Below are positions 40,248-48,585 of a stretch of 64,000 nt of DNA, one piece after another. The DNA lies in the NCBI GenBank assembly GCA_945873145.1, contig CAMCBZ010000007.1:1-64000 (forward strand), written 5' to 3'. The position numbers and the translations under genes are program-made. The notes beneath the pieces were generated by a model. That model ran no database searches. It was not told the DNA's origin and was given only the letters and a program-made list of their open reading frames with translations. Source of the DNA: an uncultured Prevotella sp. (GTDB lineage: Bacteria; Bacteroidota; Bacteroidia; Bacteroidales; Bacteroidaceae). Position 1 is the first letter of the stretch, and each line of letters opens with the position of its first letter.

Positions 40248-41396
40248 TCAGAGCAGCTTATAGAAATGAGGCTGATAGGCGGGCAACAGCTCCGGGTGAA
40301 TGGCTTTGATGAAGTCGGCCAACAGCCAGTCGGGGCGCAGGGGCGCCTGTTCGTGATAGCCGCTGGAAGCGATGTTGCAATAGATCACATGGTGACGTTG
40401 AAAAGCCAGAAACTGTTCGTTGCGCCGGTCCTCAGCCTTGAGAGCTTCATAGGAAAACCTGCCAGGATAGCTGTTCATCACCCGCCAATAGTCGGCTTGG
40501 GCAGCCATGGCATACATCGACTCAAAGTCTGAGGGATAGCCACCCGTGTGGTGATCGTGTTGTGGCAGATAGACAGCTCCGGCATCGCGCAGGAGTTGTG
40601 CAAGGTAGCTCTTGCCACCCATAACAAACCACTGCCCGCTCTTTTGCTCTCCGCTGAAGATGGTGGGGCGGTGCTTAGCTTTTGCGGCTAAGGCTTGATA
40701 AGCGTGATAGTGTTGTTCCACTTGCTGGAAGAAAGCGTTGGCTTCCTTCTCTCTACCCGTGAGCATACCCACGAGTTTCACCCATTCGGCCTGACCCAGT
40801 GGTGTGGACTCCTTGAAAGCTGTATAGGGAATCAGCGGACTGCCCACTTGCTGCAGGGCTTCATAACCGCCTTTCTTAAAAGGAGAGACGAGAATGGCAT
40901 CGGGTTGGAGAGCCATGACCGTCTCGGTGGCGAAGTTTCCTTCATATCCAATCTTGGCGATCTTACCCTCAGCGATGCGGTGCTTCACGTCTTTGTTTTG
41001 CAAATGGCGTACGCTGGTGATCGCCGAAACCTGGTCGAGTGCATGTAGCTGGATGAACGCTGCCAACTGCTCCGTGCCCATGGGAATGCAACGCTCCACC
41101 GGCACTTCCACCCGATGATCGTATTCCTTGGGAATGCTGGAGACGTTGACGCCACGCGGAATCAGTGCCAGACGATAAGTGCTCCGACTCTTATGTCCTG
41201 CCACACTGATGTCAACAAGACGCGTGCCGTCGGAGAGATAACGTACGGTGAAGTTCTTGGCATAGCGGAGCGTGACGTGAGCACTGTCAGAGAGAATCTC
41301 GCTCACGTCGGCTTTCTGTCCACGATTGCTGACCGTGCCTGGTCGGCAGGTAGAAAACACAAGAAGGCACAGCACGACGGCTATGCCCTTCTTCAT
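40248..41396 (-). CDS. FecB/BtuF-type substrate-binding lipoprotein
   Basis: 382 residues from the ATG at 41394-41396, chosen because the signal with lipobox FSTC follows at once. It has the periplasmic-binding-protein-2 layout: VERCIPMGTEQLAAFIQL (start of lobe 1), IAKIGYEGNFATETVMALQPDAILVSPF, a long helix, and lobe 2 (GKSYLAQLLRDAGAVYLP). It binds a chelate or cobalamin-like ligand. It lies 129 bases downstream of pstB on the same strand, with no evident promoter of its own, so it may be read from the pstB promoter. Confidence 0.87.
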   Translation of the reverse strand: MKKGIAVVLCLLVFSTCRPGTVSNRGQKADVSEILSDSAHVTLRYAKNFTVRYLSDGTRLVDISVAGHKSRSTYRLALIPRGVNVSSIPKEYDHRVEVPVERCIPMGTEQLAAFIQLHALDQVSAITSVRHLQNKDVKHRIAEGKIAKIGYEGNFATETVMALQPDAILVSPFKKGGYEALQQVGSPLIPYTAFKESTPLGQAEWVKLVGMLTGREKEANAFFQQVEQHYHAYQALAAKAKHRPTIFSGEQKSGQWFVMGGKSYLAQLLRDAGAVYLPQHDHHTGGYPSDFESMYAMAAQADYWRVMNSYPGRFSYEALKAEDRRNEQFLAFQRHHVIYCNIASSGYHEQAPLRPDWLLADFIKAIHPELLPAYQPHFYKLL

Positions 41397-41525
41397 CTCT
41401 CTCACCAGTAAATATCTGTCAATCAAAAAATGGTTCGCTTTCATATTGTTCTTGATAGAGTGGGGCAGTCCGTGACGTTTTCAAACACACAGTCTAAGTC
41501 CGTGGCAGCCTAAACCTAATTTTTT

Positions 41526-42401
41526 TTAGCTGAATGCGCCGTTGAGATATTTGCGTGTCAGCTCATTCTTCGGATGGCGGAAGACCTGTTCGGCATCGCC
41601 TTCCTCCACCACTTTGCCCATGTACATGAAGATGACGTGGTCGGCAATGCGGAGAGCTTGGCTCAGCGTGTGTGTGACCATCACGATGGAGTTGGTAGCC
41701 TTCAGCTCAGTAAAGAGTTCTTCTATCTTGTGGCTGCTGATCGGATCGAGTGCACTCGTGCTCTCGTCGGCGAGCAGATAGGTCGGCTCCACAGCCAGAC
41801 TGCGTGCCAGGCAGAGACGTTGCTGCTGTCCACCACTCAGACGAGAGGCCGGAGCGTTGAGGCGGTCCTTGACCTCATCCCACAATCCCACGGCGCGCAG
41901 ATAGTGGCGCACGATTTGGTTTTGCTGATGACGGTTGCGGATGCCGTGGATGCGGCAGCCGTAAGCCACATTGTCGTAGATGCTCATCGGCAGAGGGCAG
42001 GGACGCTGAGGCACCAGGCCGATATTGCGGCGAAGTTCAGAGAGGCGGCTACTGCCAGCCTTGAGGATGTTGGTACCGTCGAAGGTGACCTCGCCGGTCA
42101 TGCGCAGACCTTCCACGCTGTCGTTGAGACGGTTGAACGTGCGAAGCAGCGTACTCTTACCGCAACCTGAGGGGCCGATGATGCAGGTGATCTTGTTGCG
42201 GGGAATCTCCACGTTGATATCCTTCAGTATGTGAGCCCCATGGATGTAGACGTTGAGATGACGGGTCTGCAGACGCGCTCCCGTAGCGTGAGCAAACTTG
42301 TTGGTCACGGAGAAGGAAGTATCCTCTCTGTTGAGGCTACTGAAAGCAAACGGGAGGAAACCGTTGCCGAAGTGGTGAAGTGTACTTGCTATTGCGTTCA
42401 T
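41526..42401 (-). CDS. pstB: PstB-like ABC transporter ATPase
   Basis: 291 residues from the ATG at 42399-42401; a longer frame would start upstream of the promoter. It has about 45 residues before the ATPase core, which is unusual for PstB. Walker A is GPSGCGKST, followed by the PstB-type segment VPQRPCPLPMSIYDNVAYGCRIHG, the signature LSGGQQQRLCLARSL, Walker B YLLADEST (Asp-Glu kept) and switch His in MVTHTL. Usual PstB has KPNPFPMSIYDN at the marked segment. It supplies the ATPase for PstC/PstA encoded 13 kb away. The promoter carries the sulfur-type array. Confidence 0.9.
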   Translation of the reverse strand: MNAIASTLHHFGNGFLPFAFSSLNREDTSFSVTNKFAHATGARLQTRHLNVYIHGAHILKDINVEIPRNKITCIIGPSGCGKSTLLRTFNRLNDSVEGLRMTGEVTFDGTNILKAGSSRLSELRRNIGLVPQRPCPLPMSIYDNVAYGCRIHGIRNRHQQNQIVRHYLRAVGLWDEVKDRLNAPASRLSGGQQQRLCLARSLAVEPTYLLADESTSALDPISSHKIEELFTELKATNSIVMVTHTLSQALRIADHVIFMYMGKVVEEGDAEQVFRHPKNELTRKYLNGAFS

Positions 42402-42424
42402 AAGCGTCTCTGTTTTTACAGTCG

Positions 42425-42432
42425 CAAAGTTA
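42425..42432 (-). promoter_or_regulatory. -7 box TAACTTTG of pstB
   Basis: A perfect TAnnTTTG match 23 bases upstream of the pstB ATG and exactly 22 bases from the operator box starting at 42455. Confidence 0.8.
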
Positions 42433-42454
42433 CGGAAAACCTCAACACTGGGGA

Positions 42455-42518
42455 ATACCACGCTAATAGTATTTTCATACCACAATGATGGTATGGTCAA
42501 ATACCCTCATAGGGCGAT
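42455..42518. promoter_or_regulatory. three-box operator array between pstB and pstS
   Basis: The pstB-facing box (42455-42472) reads ATACTATTAGCGTGGTAT on the minus strand. The middle box (42478-42494) is TACCACAATGATGGTAT. The pstS-facing box (42501-42518) is ATACCCTCATAGGGCGAT. Centre spacings are 22.5 and 23.5 bases, the same as in the 36799-36862 array. Confidence 0.85.
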
Positions 42519-42540
42519 TGCTTATTTGGTTGATTCCTTC

Positions 42541-42548
42541 TATCTTTG
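42541..42548 (+). promoter_or_regulatory. -7 box TATCTTTG of pstS
   Basis: A perfect TAnnTTTG match with TTG at 42518-42520 (20-base spacing) as -33, 25 bases before the ATG, and 22 bases from the operator box. Confidence 0.8.
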
Positions 42549-42573
42549 CACGTAGATTAATAAGCAGTATGCA

Positions 42574-43572
42574 ATGAAGAAAAACTCGTGCAAAGAGAAA
42601 CCAATCCAACACATGCTATATATAATAAGGAGTAGAGCGACGAAACTCGTCATCGTGCTTTTTTTGTTGCCCATACTTTTCAGCGGTTGTGGGCGTAAGC
42701 CAGCGGCCAAAGCCGGAGACCTGCAAGGCAACATCGCCGTGTCGGGGGCGTTTGCGCTCTATCCGCTGATGCTTCGTTGGGCCGATGCCTTCAGCCAGCG
42801 TCATCCCGGTGTGACCATAGACGTGTCGGCAGGAGGCTCAGGCAAGGGCGTCACCGACGTGCTGGCGGGACAGGTAGACTTGGGTATGGTGTCGCGAGAC
42901 TTGAAAGCACCCGAGCGGCAGCATGGTGCCGTGGCAGTGGCTGTAGCCCGGGATGCTGTCGTGCCCATCATCAACATCCATCACCCGCTCTATCGTCAGT
43001 TGCTTCAGCGGGGACTCTCGCAGAAGACGGCAAGTGGTATTTGGGTTACCGGACGTGTCAAAACCTGGGGACAGGTGGCGGGCCTTATCAATCAGACACC
43101 CATCAATGTCTACACGCGCAGCGACGCTTGTGGGGCAGCGGAGACCTTTGCCGCCTGGCTGAAATCCCATCAGGAGGACTTGCTCGGCACGGGTGTCTAC
43201 GGTGACCCGGGCATCGTGCGTCAAGTGGCCAATGATCCCTATGGCGTCGGCATGTGCAATATCAGCTATGCTTTCGACGATCAGACCGGGCGTCCCAACG
43301 ATGGCATTGCGCTCTTTCCCATTGACACCAACGATGACGGACGGATCAGCAAGGAAGAACAGTTCTATGCTTCCAAGCAGACGCTGATCAAGGCTATTCA
43401 AGACGGACGGTATCCCTGTCCTCCGGCTCGGCAACTCTACGTGGTGAGCAAGGGCAAACCTCAGAATGCCATCGTCAAGGCTTTCCTTCGTTTCATCTTA
43501 GAAGAGGGACAGCAATACAATGTCCCGGCGGGCTTCATACCGGTGAATGAAAAGAACAAGGCAAAGCACTGA
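42574..43572 (+). CDS. pstS: PstS-like anion-binding lipoprotein
   Basis: 332 residues. A 20-residue polar N-terminal tail precedes the signal helix with lipobox LFSGC. It has the PBP-like pattern GNIAVSGAFALYPLMLRWADAF, then VSAGGSGKGVTDVLAGQVDLGMVSR. The anion loop reads YTRSDACGAAETFAAWL; classic PstS has R-x-S-x-SGT here, so two of the usual phosphate-binding hydroxyls are missing. A calcium-like DTNDDGRISKEEQ loop and YPCPPARQLYVV follow. The family is annotated as phosphate-binding, but ligand residues and the sulfur-type promoter leave sulfate or another oxyanion open. Confidence 0.8.
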   Translation: MKKNSCKEKPIQHMLYIIRSRATKLVIVLFLLPILFSGCGRKPAAKAGDLQGNIAVSGAFALYPLMLRWADAFSQRHPGVTIDVSAGGSGKGVTDVLAGQVDLGMVSRDLKAPERQHGAVAVAVARDAVVPIINIHHPLYRQLLQRGLSQKTASGIWVTGRVKTWGQVAGLINQTPINVYTRSDACGAAETFAAWLKSHQEDLLGTGVYGDPGIVRQVANDPYGVGMCNISYAFDDQTGRPNDGIALFPIDTNDDGRISKEEQFYASKQTLIKAIQDGRYPCPPARQLYVVSKGKPQNAIVKAFLRFILEEGQQYNVPAGFIPVNEKNKAKH

Positions 43573-43674
43573 ATCGTTGCACACCGCTTGGGGGTGTTGT
43601 GCAGAAAGCGTTGAGTATGTTTTAAATTTGTTTAATTGTACCCTTAGGCTTAATAGTATAAAGCGGAAATTGGA

Positions 43675-43682
43675 TAACTTTG
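43675..43682 (+). promoter_or_regulatory. -7 box TAACTTTG of the acyl-CoA ligase gene
   Basis: A perfect TAnnTTTG match 38 bases before the ATG at 43721. Confidence 0.6.
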
Positions 43683-43720
43683 TTATAAACTTAAAGTTTT
43701 GAAAGTGTTAAAGTCAATCA

Positions 43721-45352
43721 ATGATGATAGATTTTAAAGAAATATTTGAGAGTCGCTACACATGGATTGAGGGATTTATGCGCAATGTCCGCCGCTATGG
43801 ATGGCGCACGGCAATGATCGATCCCATTCAGAAGAAAACATGGACTTACCGTGAACTCAACGCTGAGGTCAACCGTTTGACCAACCGTCTGGTGACCGAC
43901 GGACTGAAAAAAGGTGACGTGATGATGATGATGATGCTCAACAGCCCGGAGTTCGCCTTTATCTACATTGCAGCCCACAAGGGACATTTTGTCAACAGCC
44001 CGGTGAGCTATCGACTGTCGTCGGGCGAGCTGGCTGATCTGTTGAAGACCAACAAACCCAAAATACTGTTCTTTGACGAGGCTCGCAAAGGCGATGTCCT
44101 CGCTGCCGTGAAGATGAGCGGATGGCGTCCCCAACGCCTCGTGGTCATCGACGGAGCCAGTGATGACACGGTCATCTCGTTTGTCGACTATGTCGATGGG
44201 AGCACAGCTGAGGAACCGGCATTCACCTGCGAGTATAACATCTACGACGAGACGACACGTCTCTTCACGTCCGGTACGACGGGACACGCCAAGGCTGTGC
44301 CTCTGACAAGCATCAACGAGGTGCTCTCCAGCCACGACGTGATGATTCATTTCCCGATGAGCTATAAAGACGTTACGATGAACACCACTCCTTGGTTCCA
44401 CCGCGGAGGACTGCACTGCGCCGGTCCTTGTCCTACATTCTACGCCGGAGCCGCCTTGGTGGTGATGCGCAAGTTCGACGCCGGACTGACACTGAAATAT
44501 GTCGACCGCTACAAGATCACGTTTGTCATCGGCGTGCCTACCGTCCTGGAGCGTCTTGCCGACGAGCAGGAAGTCAAGGGCTACGACATCAGCACGCTAC
44601 ACGGCATCGTGACGATGGGCAGTCCGCTTGAGCGTTCGGCCTGCATCCGCTATCAGAAAGTGCTCACGCCGAACATCTTCAACGGCTATGGCACGACAGA
44701 GACCTTCTGGAACACCTTCCTCCGTCCTTTCGATCTGCCGGAGAATGCCGGTACGGCCGGTGCCTCTTGCGTCGATGATGACGTGCGCGTAGTGAAGGTC
44801 TATGAGGACCGTCGCGCCGAGCCTGATGACCTGGCCAAGGACGATGGCACGGAGATCGGCGAGGTGATCATCTCGTCACCGGCCAAGTCGCCATTCAAAT
44901 ATGTCAATAATCCTGAGGAGACCGAGCAGAAATACTACAAGGGATTCCTCTATACAAACGATCTGGCAACGTGGGACGAGCATCAGTTTGTTACCATCGT
45001 TGGCCGTAAGGACGACATGATCATCTCTTCGGGCGAGAATATCTACCCCGTAGAGATCGAGGAAGTGCTCAACCTCAATCCTAAGGTGAAAGACTGCATC
45101 GTCACGTCTGTGCCCGACAAGATGCGCGGACAACTCGTCACGGCATACGTCGTCAAGGCTGATGAGAGCCTGACAGCCGAGGAGCTGGACGAGTTCTGCA
45201 AGGAAAGTCCCGAGATTGCCAACTTCAAGCGCCCACGCTACTATCGCTTCGTGTCGAGTGTTCCACTCAATGCTACGGGAAAAAAGCTCCATGCCAAGAT
45301 CAAGGCCATCGCCGCCGAAGACCTGCGCAATGGTTTGCTCTATCGCGTATAG
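43721..45352 (+). CDS. ANL-superfamily acyl-CoA ligase / AMP-dependent synthetase
   Basis: 543 residues. A3 P-loop-like LFTSGTTGHAKAVPLT, A5 NGYGTTETFW, A7 YTNDLATW, A8 GRKDDMIISSGENIYPVEIEE, and A10 Lys in ATGKKLHAK. It joins a carboxylic acid to CoA (or another thiol) through an acyl-AMP. No partner gene hints at the acid; the gene stands alone with its own promoter and terminator. A run of five in-frame ATG codons (near 43921-43935, MMMMM) is unusual. Confidence 0.88.
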   Translation: MMIDFKEIFESRYTWIEGFMRNVRRYGWRTAMIDPIQKKTWTYRELNAEVNRLTNRLVTDGLKKGDVMMMMMLNSPEFAFIYIAAHKGHFVNSPVSYRLSSGELADLLKTNKPKILFFDEARKGDVLAAVKMSGWRPQRLVVIDGASDDTVISFVDYVDGSTAEEPAFTCEYNIYDETTRLFTSGTTGHAKAVPLTSINEVLSSHDVMIHFPMSYKDVTMNTTPWFHRGGLHCAGPCPTFYAGAALVVMRKFDAGLTLKYVDRYKITFVIGVPTVLERLADEQEVKGYDISTLHGIVTMGSPLERSACIRYQKVLTPNIFNGYGTTETFWNTFLRPFDLPENAGTAGASCVDDDVRVVKVYEDRRAEPDDLAKDDGTEIGEVIISSPAKSPFKYVNNPEETEQKYYKGFLYTNDLATWDEHQFVTIVGRKDDMIISSGENIYPVEIEEVLNLNPKVKDCIVTSVPDKMRGQLVTAYVVKADESLTAEELDEFCKESPEIANFKRPRYYRFVSSVPLNATGKKLHAKIKAIAAEDLRNGLLYRV

Positions 45353-45379
45353 TTCAATCGCAATGAAGGCTTAAAACAC

Positions 45380-45431
45380 ATAGGAGAAGCAACGGAAACG
45401 ATAAAAATCCGTTGCTTCTCCTATTTTTTTA
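45380..45431 (+). terminator. rho-independent terminator of the ligase gene
   Basis: A perfect 17-bp stem (45380-45396 with 45408-45424) is followed by seven T. Confidence 0.95.
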
Positions 45432-45484
45432 TGTCTTACTCTCAGTTTTTCTCTTTTTTTGTCATCACTTTACCCGTGTTTTCT

Positions 45485-45492
45485 TATTTTTG
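45485..45492 (+). promoter_or_regulatory. -7 box TATTTTTG of the fimbrillin-like gene
   Basis: A TAnnTTTG match; it shows that translation starts at 45516 or 45522 and not upstream. Confidence 0.6.
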
Positions 45493-45515
45493 CAATAAGT
45501 TTAATCTTTAAACCT

Positions 45516-46415
45516 ATGGCTATGAGAAAACAGTTATATTCTCTTATACTATTGTGTTGCTGTCTGTCGCTGTTCTCCTGTCAGAAGGCTTATGTAGGCG
45601 ATGACGACTCAGAAGAAGTCCGTAAAGAGGACTGTGTGAATCTACAGCTCAACATTGCCAGGCTTGGCGATGCAGACTTCGAGAAGTCCTGTCAAGTGTC
45701 GCGCAGTACGGATGTCACCACTTTGTGCAATAGGGTGAGCGTCGCTGTTTACCAAAATGGCACCAAAGTGAAGCAAGTGAATCAAACGACATCGGACCAA
45801 GACTTCGGAAAGATACAGCTTACACTGCCTGCCGGAAAGTACAAAGTCGTGATTCTGGCCTACAGTGGATCGAAGAGTGCGACGATGACCGATGCGGAGA
45901 AGGTGACTTTCAGTGGTGGGATGAGTGATACCTTTTGGTATTGCAAGGATATAGACTTGGAGTCCGACACGTCGGAAGACATCATGATGAAGCGTATCGT
46001 GGCCATGTTTCGCTTGTCAATGACCGATGCCATGCCCTCGAATGTCAAGACCTTGAAGTTTGCCTATACAGGCGGCAGCTCTACGCTCAATGGTGTGACG
46101 GGCTTAGGGTGCGTCAACTCCAGGCAGAGTGAGGAGTTTACAATCACGTCGGATATGGTTGGCAAAGCGCATGACTTCGACATCTTTACATTCCCCAAGC
46201 CCGACAGTCAGACTTTAAAGGTCACAGTGACAGCCTTGGACGCAAGTGGCAATCAACTTATCCAACATGTTTTTGATGGCGTGGAAATCCAATGCAATAT
46301 GATTACGAAGTACACCGGCGCTTTCTTCACTGATGTAGGTTCGGGAACCAACGCCAGTTTCTCCGGTCGGTTGCTGACCAATGATGAGTGGAGACTGAGC
46401 GATAACACGTTCTGA
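45516..46415 (+). CDS. FimB/Mfa2-like fimbrial lipoprotein
   Basis: 299 residues (ATG 45516; MRKQ at 45522 is an equally good start). Lipobox LFSC follows a strong hydrophobic signal. Two beta domains follow: VNLQLNIARLG...VSVAVYQNGTKV...LPAGKYKVVILAYSG, then MKRIVAMFRLSMTDAMPSNVKTLKFAY...TFPKPDSQTLKVTVTALDASGN. This is the layout of FimB/Mfa2-type anchoring subunits of Bacteroidota fimbriae. No stalk or tip genes are adjacent, so it is a solitary copy; a related fimbrillin role is possible. Confidence 0.72.
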   Translation: MAMRKQLYSLILLCCCLSLFSCQKAYVGDDDSEEVRKEDCVNLQLNIARLGDADFEKSCQVSRSTDVTTLCNRVSVAVYQNGTKVKQVNQTTSDQDFGKIQLTLPAGKYKVVILAYSGSKSATMTDAEKVTFSGGMSDTFWYCKDIDLESDTSEDIMMKRIVAMFRLSMTDAMPSNVKTLKFAYTGGSSTLNGVTGLGCVNSRQSEEFTITSDMVGKAHDFDIFTFPKPDSQTLKVTVTALDASGNQLIQHVFDGVEIQCNMITKYTGAFFTDVGSGTNASFSGRLLTNDEWRLSDNTF

Positions 46416-46427
46416 AACAAATAGAAA

Positions 46428-46462
46428 ATCCCCGGCTTGAGCCGTTTGCTCAAGTCGGGGAT
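46428..46462. terminator. terminator hairpin between convergent genes
   Basis: The arms 46428-46442 and 46448-46462 pair with one mismatch. On the minus strand the hairpin is followed by TTTTCT, so it can end rpoD transcripts as well. Confidence 0.75.
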
Positions 46463-46494
46463 ATACTTCTGATAGACAAAGTCAGGGAGCCCGC

Positions 46495-47364
46495 TCATCC
46501 AAGATATTGGGTGAGTATCTTGGCGTAAGGACTATGTCTGATTTTCTCAATCGCCTTTTCGCGTATCTGACGCACCCGCTCGCGGGTGAGTCCCAATCGC
46601 TCACCGGTTTCCTCGAGCCCTTCCTCTTGACATCCAATGCCGAAGCTACGCGTAATCACCTCTTGCTCACGTGGTTTCAATACTTTCTTAAAGATGCTCT
46701 CTAAGTCGATGCGCATCGATTCGCGGTTGGTGATATTCGACACCGTATGGTCGGATGAAGGCAATAGATCAGCCAGGCTGTTGCTATCGTCTTCGTTGAA
46801 TGGTGCGTCGATGCTCATGTGCCGCGTGTCAGCCGTCAGGGCGTCTTGTATCTTATTGCTGTCGATGTCGGTGAGAGCACTTAGCTCTTCTGTGGACGGC
46901 TTGCGGTGGTTGGTCTGTTCAAACTTCTCTATCTCCTGGTTGATCTTCGAGATCGCTCCCACTTGGTTGAGTGGTAGTCTGATCATTCTGCTCTGTTCGG
47001 CGATGGCCTGCAAAATGCTCTGACGGATCCACCATACTGCGTAGGATATGAATTTGAAGCCTCGTGTAGGATCGAACTTCTCAGCCGCCTTGACCAGTCC
47101 AATGTTGCCCTCGTCGATGAGGTCGGACAGTGGAAGTCCCTTGTGCTGATATTGCTTGGCAACGGACACGACGAAGCGCAGGTTGGCACGGATGAGTTTG
47201 TCCTTGGCACGCTCACCCTCGCGTCCTCCTTTCTGTATCTTCATGGCCAGCTCTTCCTCCTCGTCGATGTCGGCCATCGGAATGCGGCCTATCTCCAAGA
47301 GGTATTTGTCGAGTGACTCATTCTGCCGGTTGGTGATGCTACGTTCAATCTTTAACTGTCTCAT
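46495..47364 (-). CDS. rpoD: primary RNA polymerase sigma factor
   Basis: 289 residues from the ATG at 47362-47364 ([22 protein letters not shown] opens region 1.2). Region 2 ([62 protein letters not shown]), region 3 and region 4 ([19 protein letters not shown]) are complete. It lacks region 1.1, as do primary sigma factors of Bacteroidota, which read the TAnnTTTG/TTTG promoters found across this window. Confidence 0.96.
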   Translation of the reverse strand: MRQLKIERSITNRQNESLDKYLLEIGRIPMADIDEEEELAMKIQKGGREGERAKDKLIRANLRFVVSVAKQYQHKGLPLSDLIDEGNIGLVKAAEKFDPTRGFKFISYAVWWIRQSILQAIAEQSRMIRLPLNQVGAISKINQEIEKFEQTNHRKPSTEELSALTDIDSNKIQDALTADTRHMSIDAPFNEDDSNSLADLLPSSDHTVSNITNRESMRIDLESIFKKVLKPREQEVITRSFGIGCQEEGLEETGERLGLTRERVRQIREKAIEKIRHSPYAKILTQYLG

Positions 47365-47604
47365 GACTTTTATGATCCTTTCTCTTCTAATTTTCTCGGT
47401 TGCAAAGACGCAAAAACCGTACCAATTAAACGGTTGCGTCTGACTTTGCTTTTTTGTTGGATAAAGTGACATTTTTGCGGCCAAATACAGGCGTTCTTTT
47501 GAAACGACACCCATCTTGCTCCGATTTTTGCGAATTTCAGCTCGTTTTTGTAAATCTCTAATAACCAATAAGATACAAATATGGAACTGTTTTCGACTAA
47601 TCAG

Positions 47605-47656
47605 AAAGGTACTTTGGCGAAAAATTTTCTAGAGAATTTCTCGTCAAAGTACCTTT
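47605..47656. repeat. long imperfect hairpin upstream of rpoD
   Basis: AAAGGTACTTTG pairs with CAAAGTACCTTT, and the inner bases extend the stem to about 21 pairs with one mismatch and one G-T. A TTTTT follows on the plus strand. It lies far from any stop codon. Confidence 0.8.
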
Positions 47657-47663
47657 TTCATAG

Positions 47664-47751
47664 GGTCAGAAAGGCTTTCTGACATGGTCAGAAACGGTTT
47701 CTGATAGGGTCATCAAACGTTTCTGTTAGTGTCATCACGCCTTTTTGATCG
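47664..47751. repeat. four tandem 22-bp palindromic units
   Basis: Units at 47664-47685, 47686-47707, 47708-47729 and 47730-47751. Unit 1 contains the perfect palindrome GTCAGAAAGGCTTTCTGAC; unit 2 contains TCAGAAACGGTTTCTGA; units 3 and 4 are more decayed. The exact 22-base period is about two helical turns. Confidence 0.85.
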
Positions 47752-47992
47752 GGCCAACTCATAATTTTGGTTTGTTCATCTCGCTTTTCCCCATTTTCGT
47801 TTCTCTAGATTGAAAGTTCACGCGGACCTACTTTTGTAATATTTTCTACAAGGTCTATAAGTTTTAAGCACCTTTCGCCCAATAGATGCCCAGTGATGAT
47901 CATTTGCTGAAGAAAGAAGCGTTTTAACAGAATAATTAGTGGCAGACCTTCATATTTCTTATTCTTCTGACGCAGATTTCGATTATTTTTTG

Positions 47993-48000
47993 TAAGTTTG
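47993..48000 (+). promoter_or_regulatory. -7 box TAAGTTTG of the NlpE-like gene
   Basis: A perfect TAnnTTTG match that leaves a leader of about 80 bases before the ATG at 48089. Confidence 0.5.
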
Positions 48001-48088
48001 CCAAAGAAATGGCGATGTCTATGAACTTTTAGTTGGATCATGCATTGCTATTGTCGAGTATTATTTACTAAATACCAATAACAAGTAT

Positions 48089-48523
48089 ATGAAGAAACTC
48101 ATTCCTGCATTGGGCCTCGCCCTGATGATGGCAGCCTGCGGTGGCAAGAAAGCCCAGCCGGCTGCAAGTGCTGACTCCACAAAGGTGGCAACCAACGATA
48201 GTGCGGTTGTAGACACATCCTACTGTGGCACTTATCGCGGTACCCTGCCTGCAGCAGACTGTGAGGGCATTAAGACCGTGCTCACGATCAGTTCTGACAG
48301 TACCTATAATCTGTCGAGCGACTACATTGGCAAGAAAGACGGACAGTTCGTCACCAGTGGCGTCTATCATCTCAAAGATGGTAAGCTCATAGAGCTCGTC
48401 ACCCCTTCTTCCGGCGAGAAGACATACTACAAGGTGAAGGACGCCAAGTCCATCGTTATGACCGACTCTCTTGGCACGGAGCCTGAGGGCGAGACGGCAA
48501 AATTCTATGTGTTAACGAAGTAA
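48089..48523 (+). CDS. NlpE-like lipoprotein
   Basis: 144 residues with lipobox MAAC (Cys17). The mature part has the NlpE N-terminal domain pattern: YCGTYRGTLPAADCEGIKTVLTISSDSTYNLSSDY, then GVYHLKDGKLIEL and a final strand. NlpE in enterobacteria senses copper and envelope stress; in Bacteroidota the single-domain forms are of unknown role. A spacer of about 30 residues rich in Ala, Ser and Asp separates the lipid anchor from the domain. Confidence 0.85.
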   Translation: MKKLIPALGLALMMAACGGKKAQPAASADSTKVATNDSAVVDTSYCGTYRGTLPAADCEGIKTVLTISSDSTYNLSSDYIGKKDGQFVTSGVYHLKDGKLIELVTPSSGEKTYYKVKDAKSIVMTDSLGTEPEGETAKFYVLTK

Positions 48524-48585
48524 ACAGAACTTAAATTTTTAGAAGAGGGAAAAGCCGCGAGAGACTGGTAAACGAATAGTTACGC

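Larger units (their letters stand above)
47365..48088. other. 724-base intergenic region upstream of rpoD
   Basis: No credible protein gene was seen. It holds a strong orphan hairpin (47605-47656), four tandem 22-bp palindromic repeats (47664-47751), and plus-strand TAnnTTTG boxes at 47762-47769, 47829-47836 and 47993-48000. The last serves the gene at 48089; the other two have no gene directly after them, so a small RNA between 47770 and 47990 is possible. Confidence 0.6.

Noticed and set aside
43921..43935. Phase-variable repeat in the acyl-CoA ligase gene (five ATG codons)
   Set aside because: The unit is three bases, so slippage would stay in frame and could not switch the gene off.
47805..48041. 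78-codon minus-strand open frame upstream of rpoD
   Set aside because: Low-complexity basic sequence, no promoter on that strand, no recognisable family.
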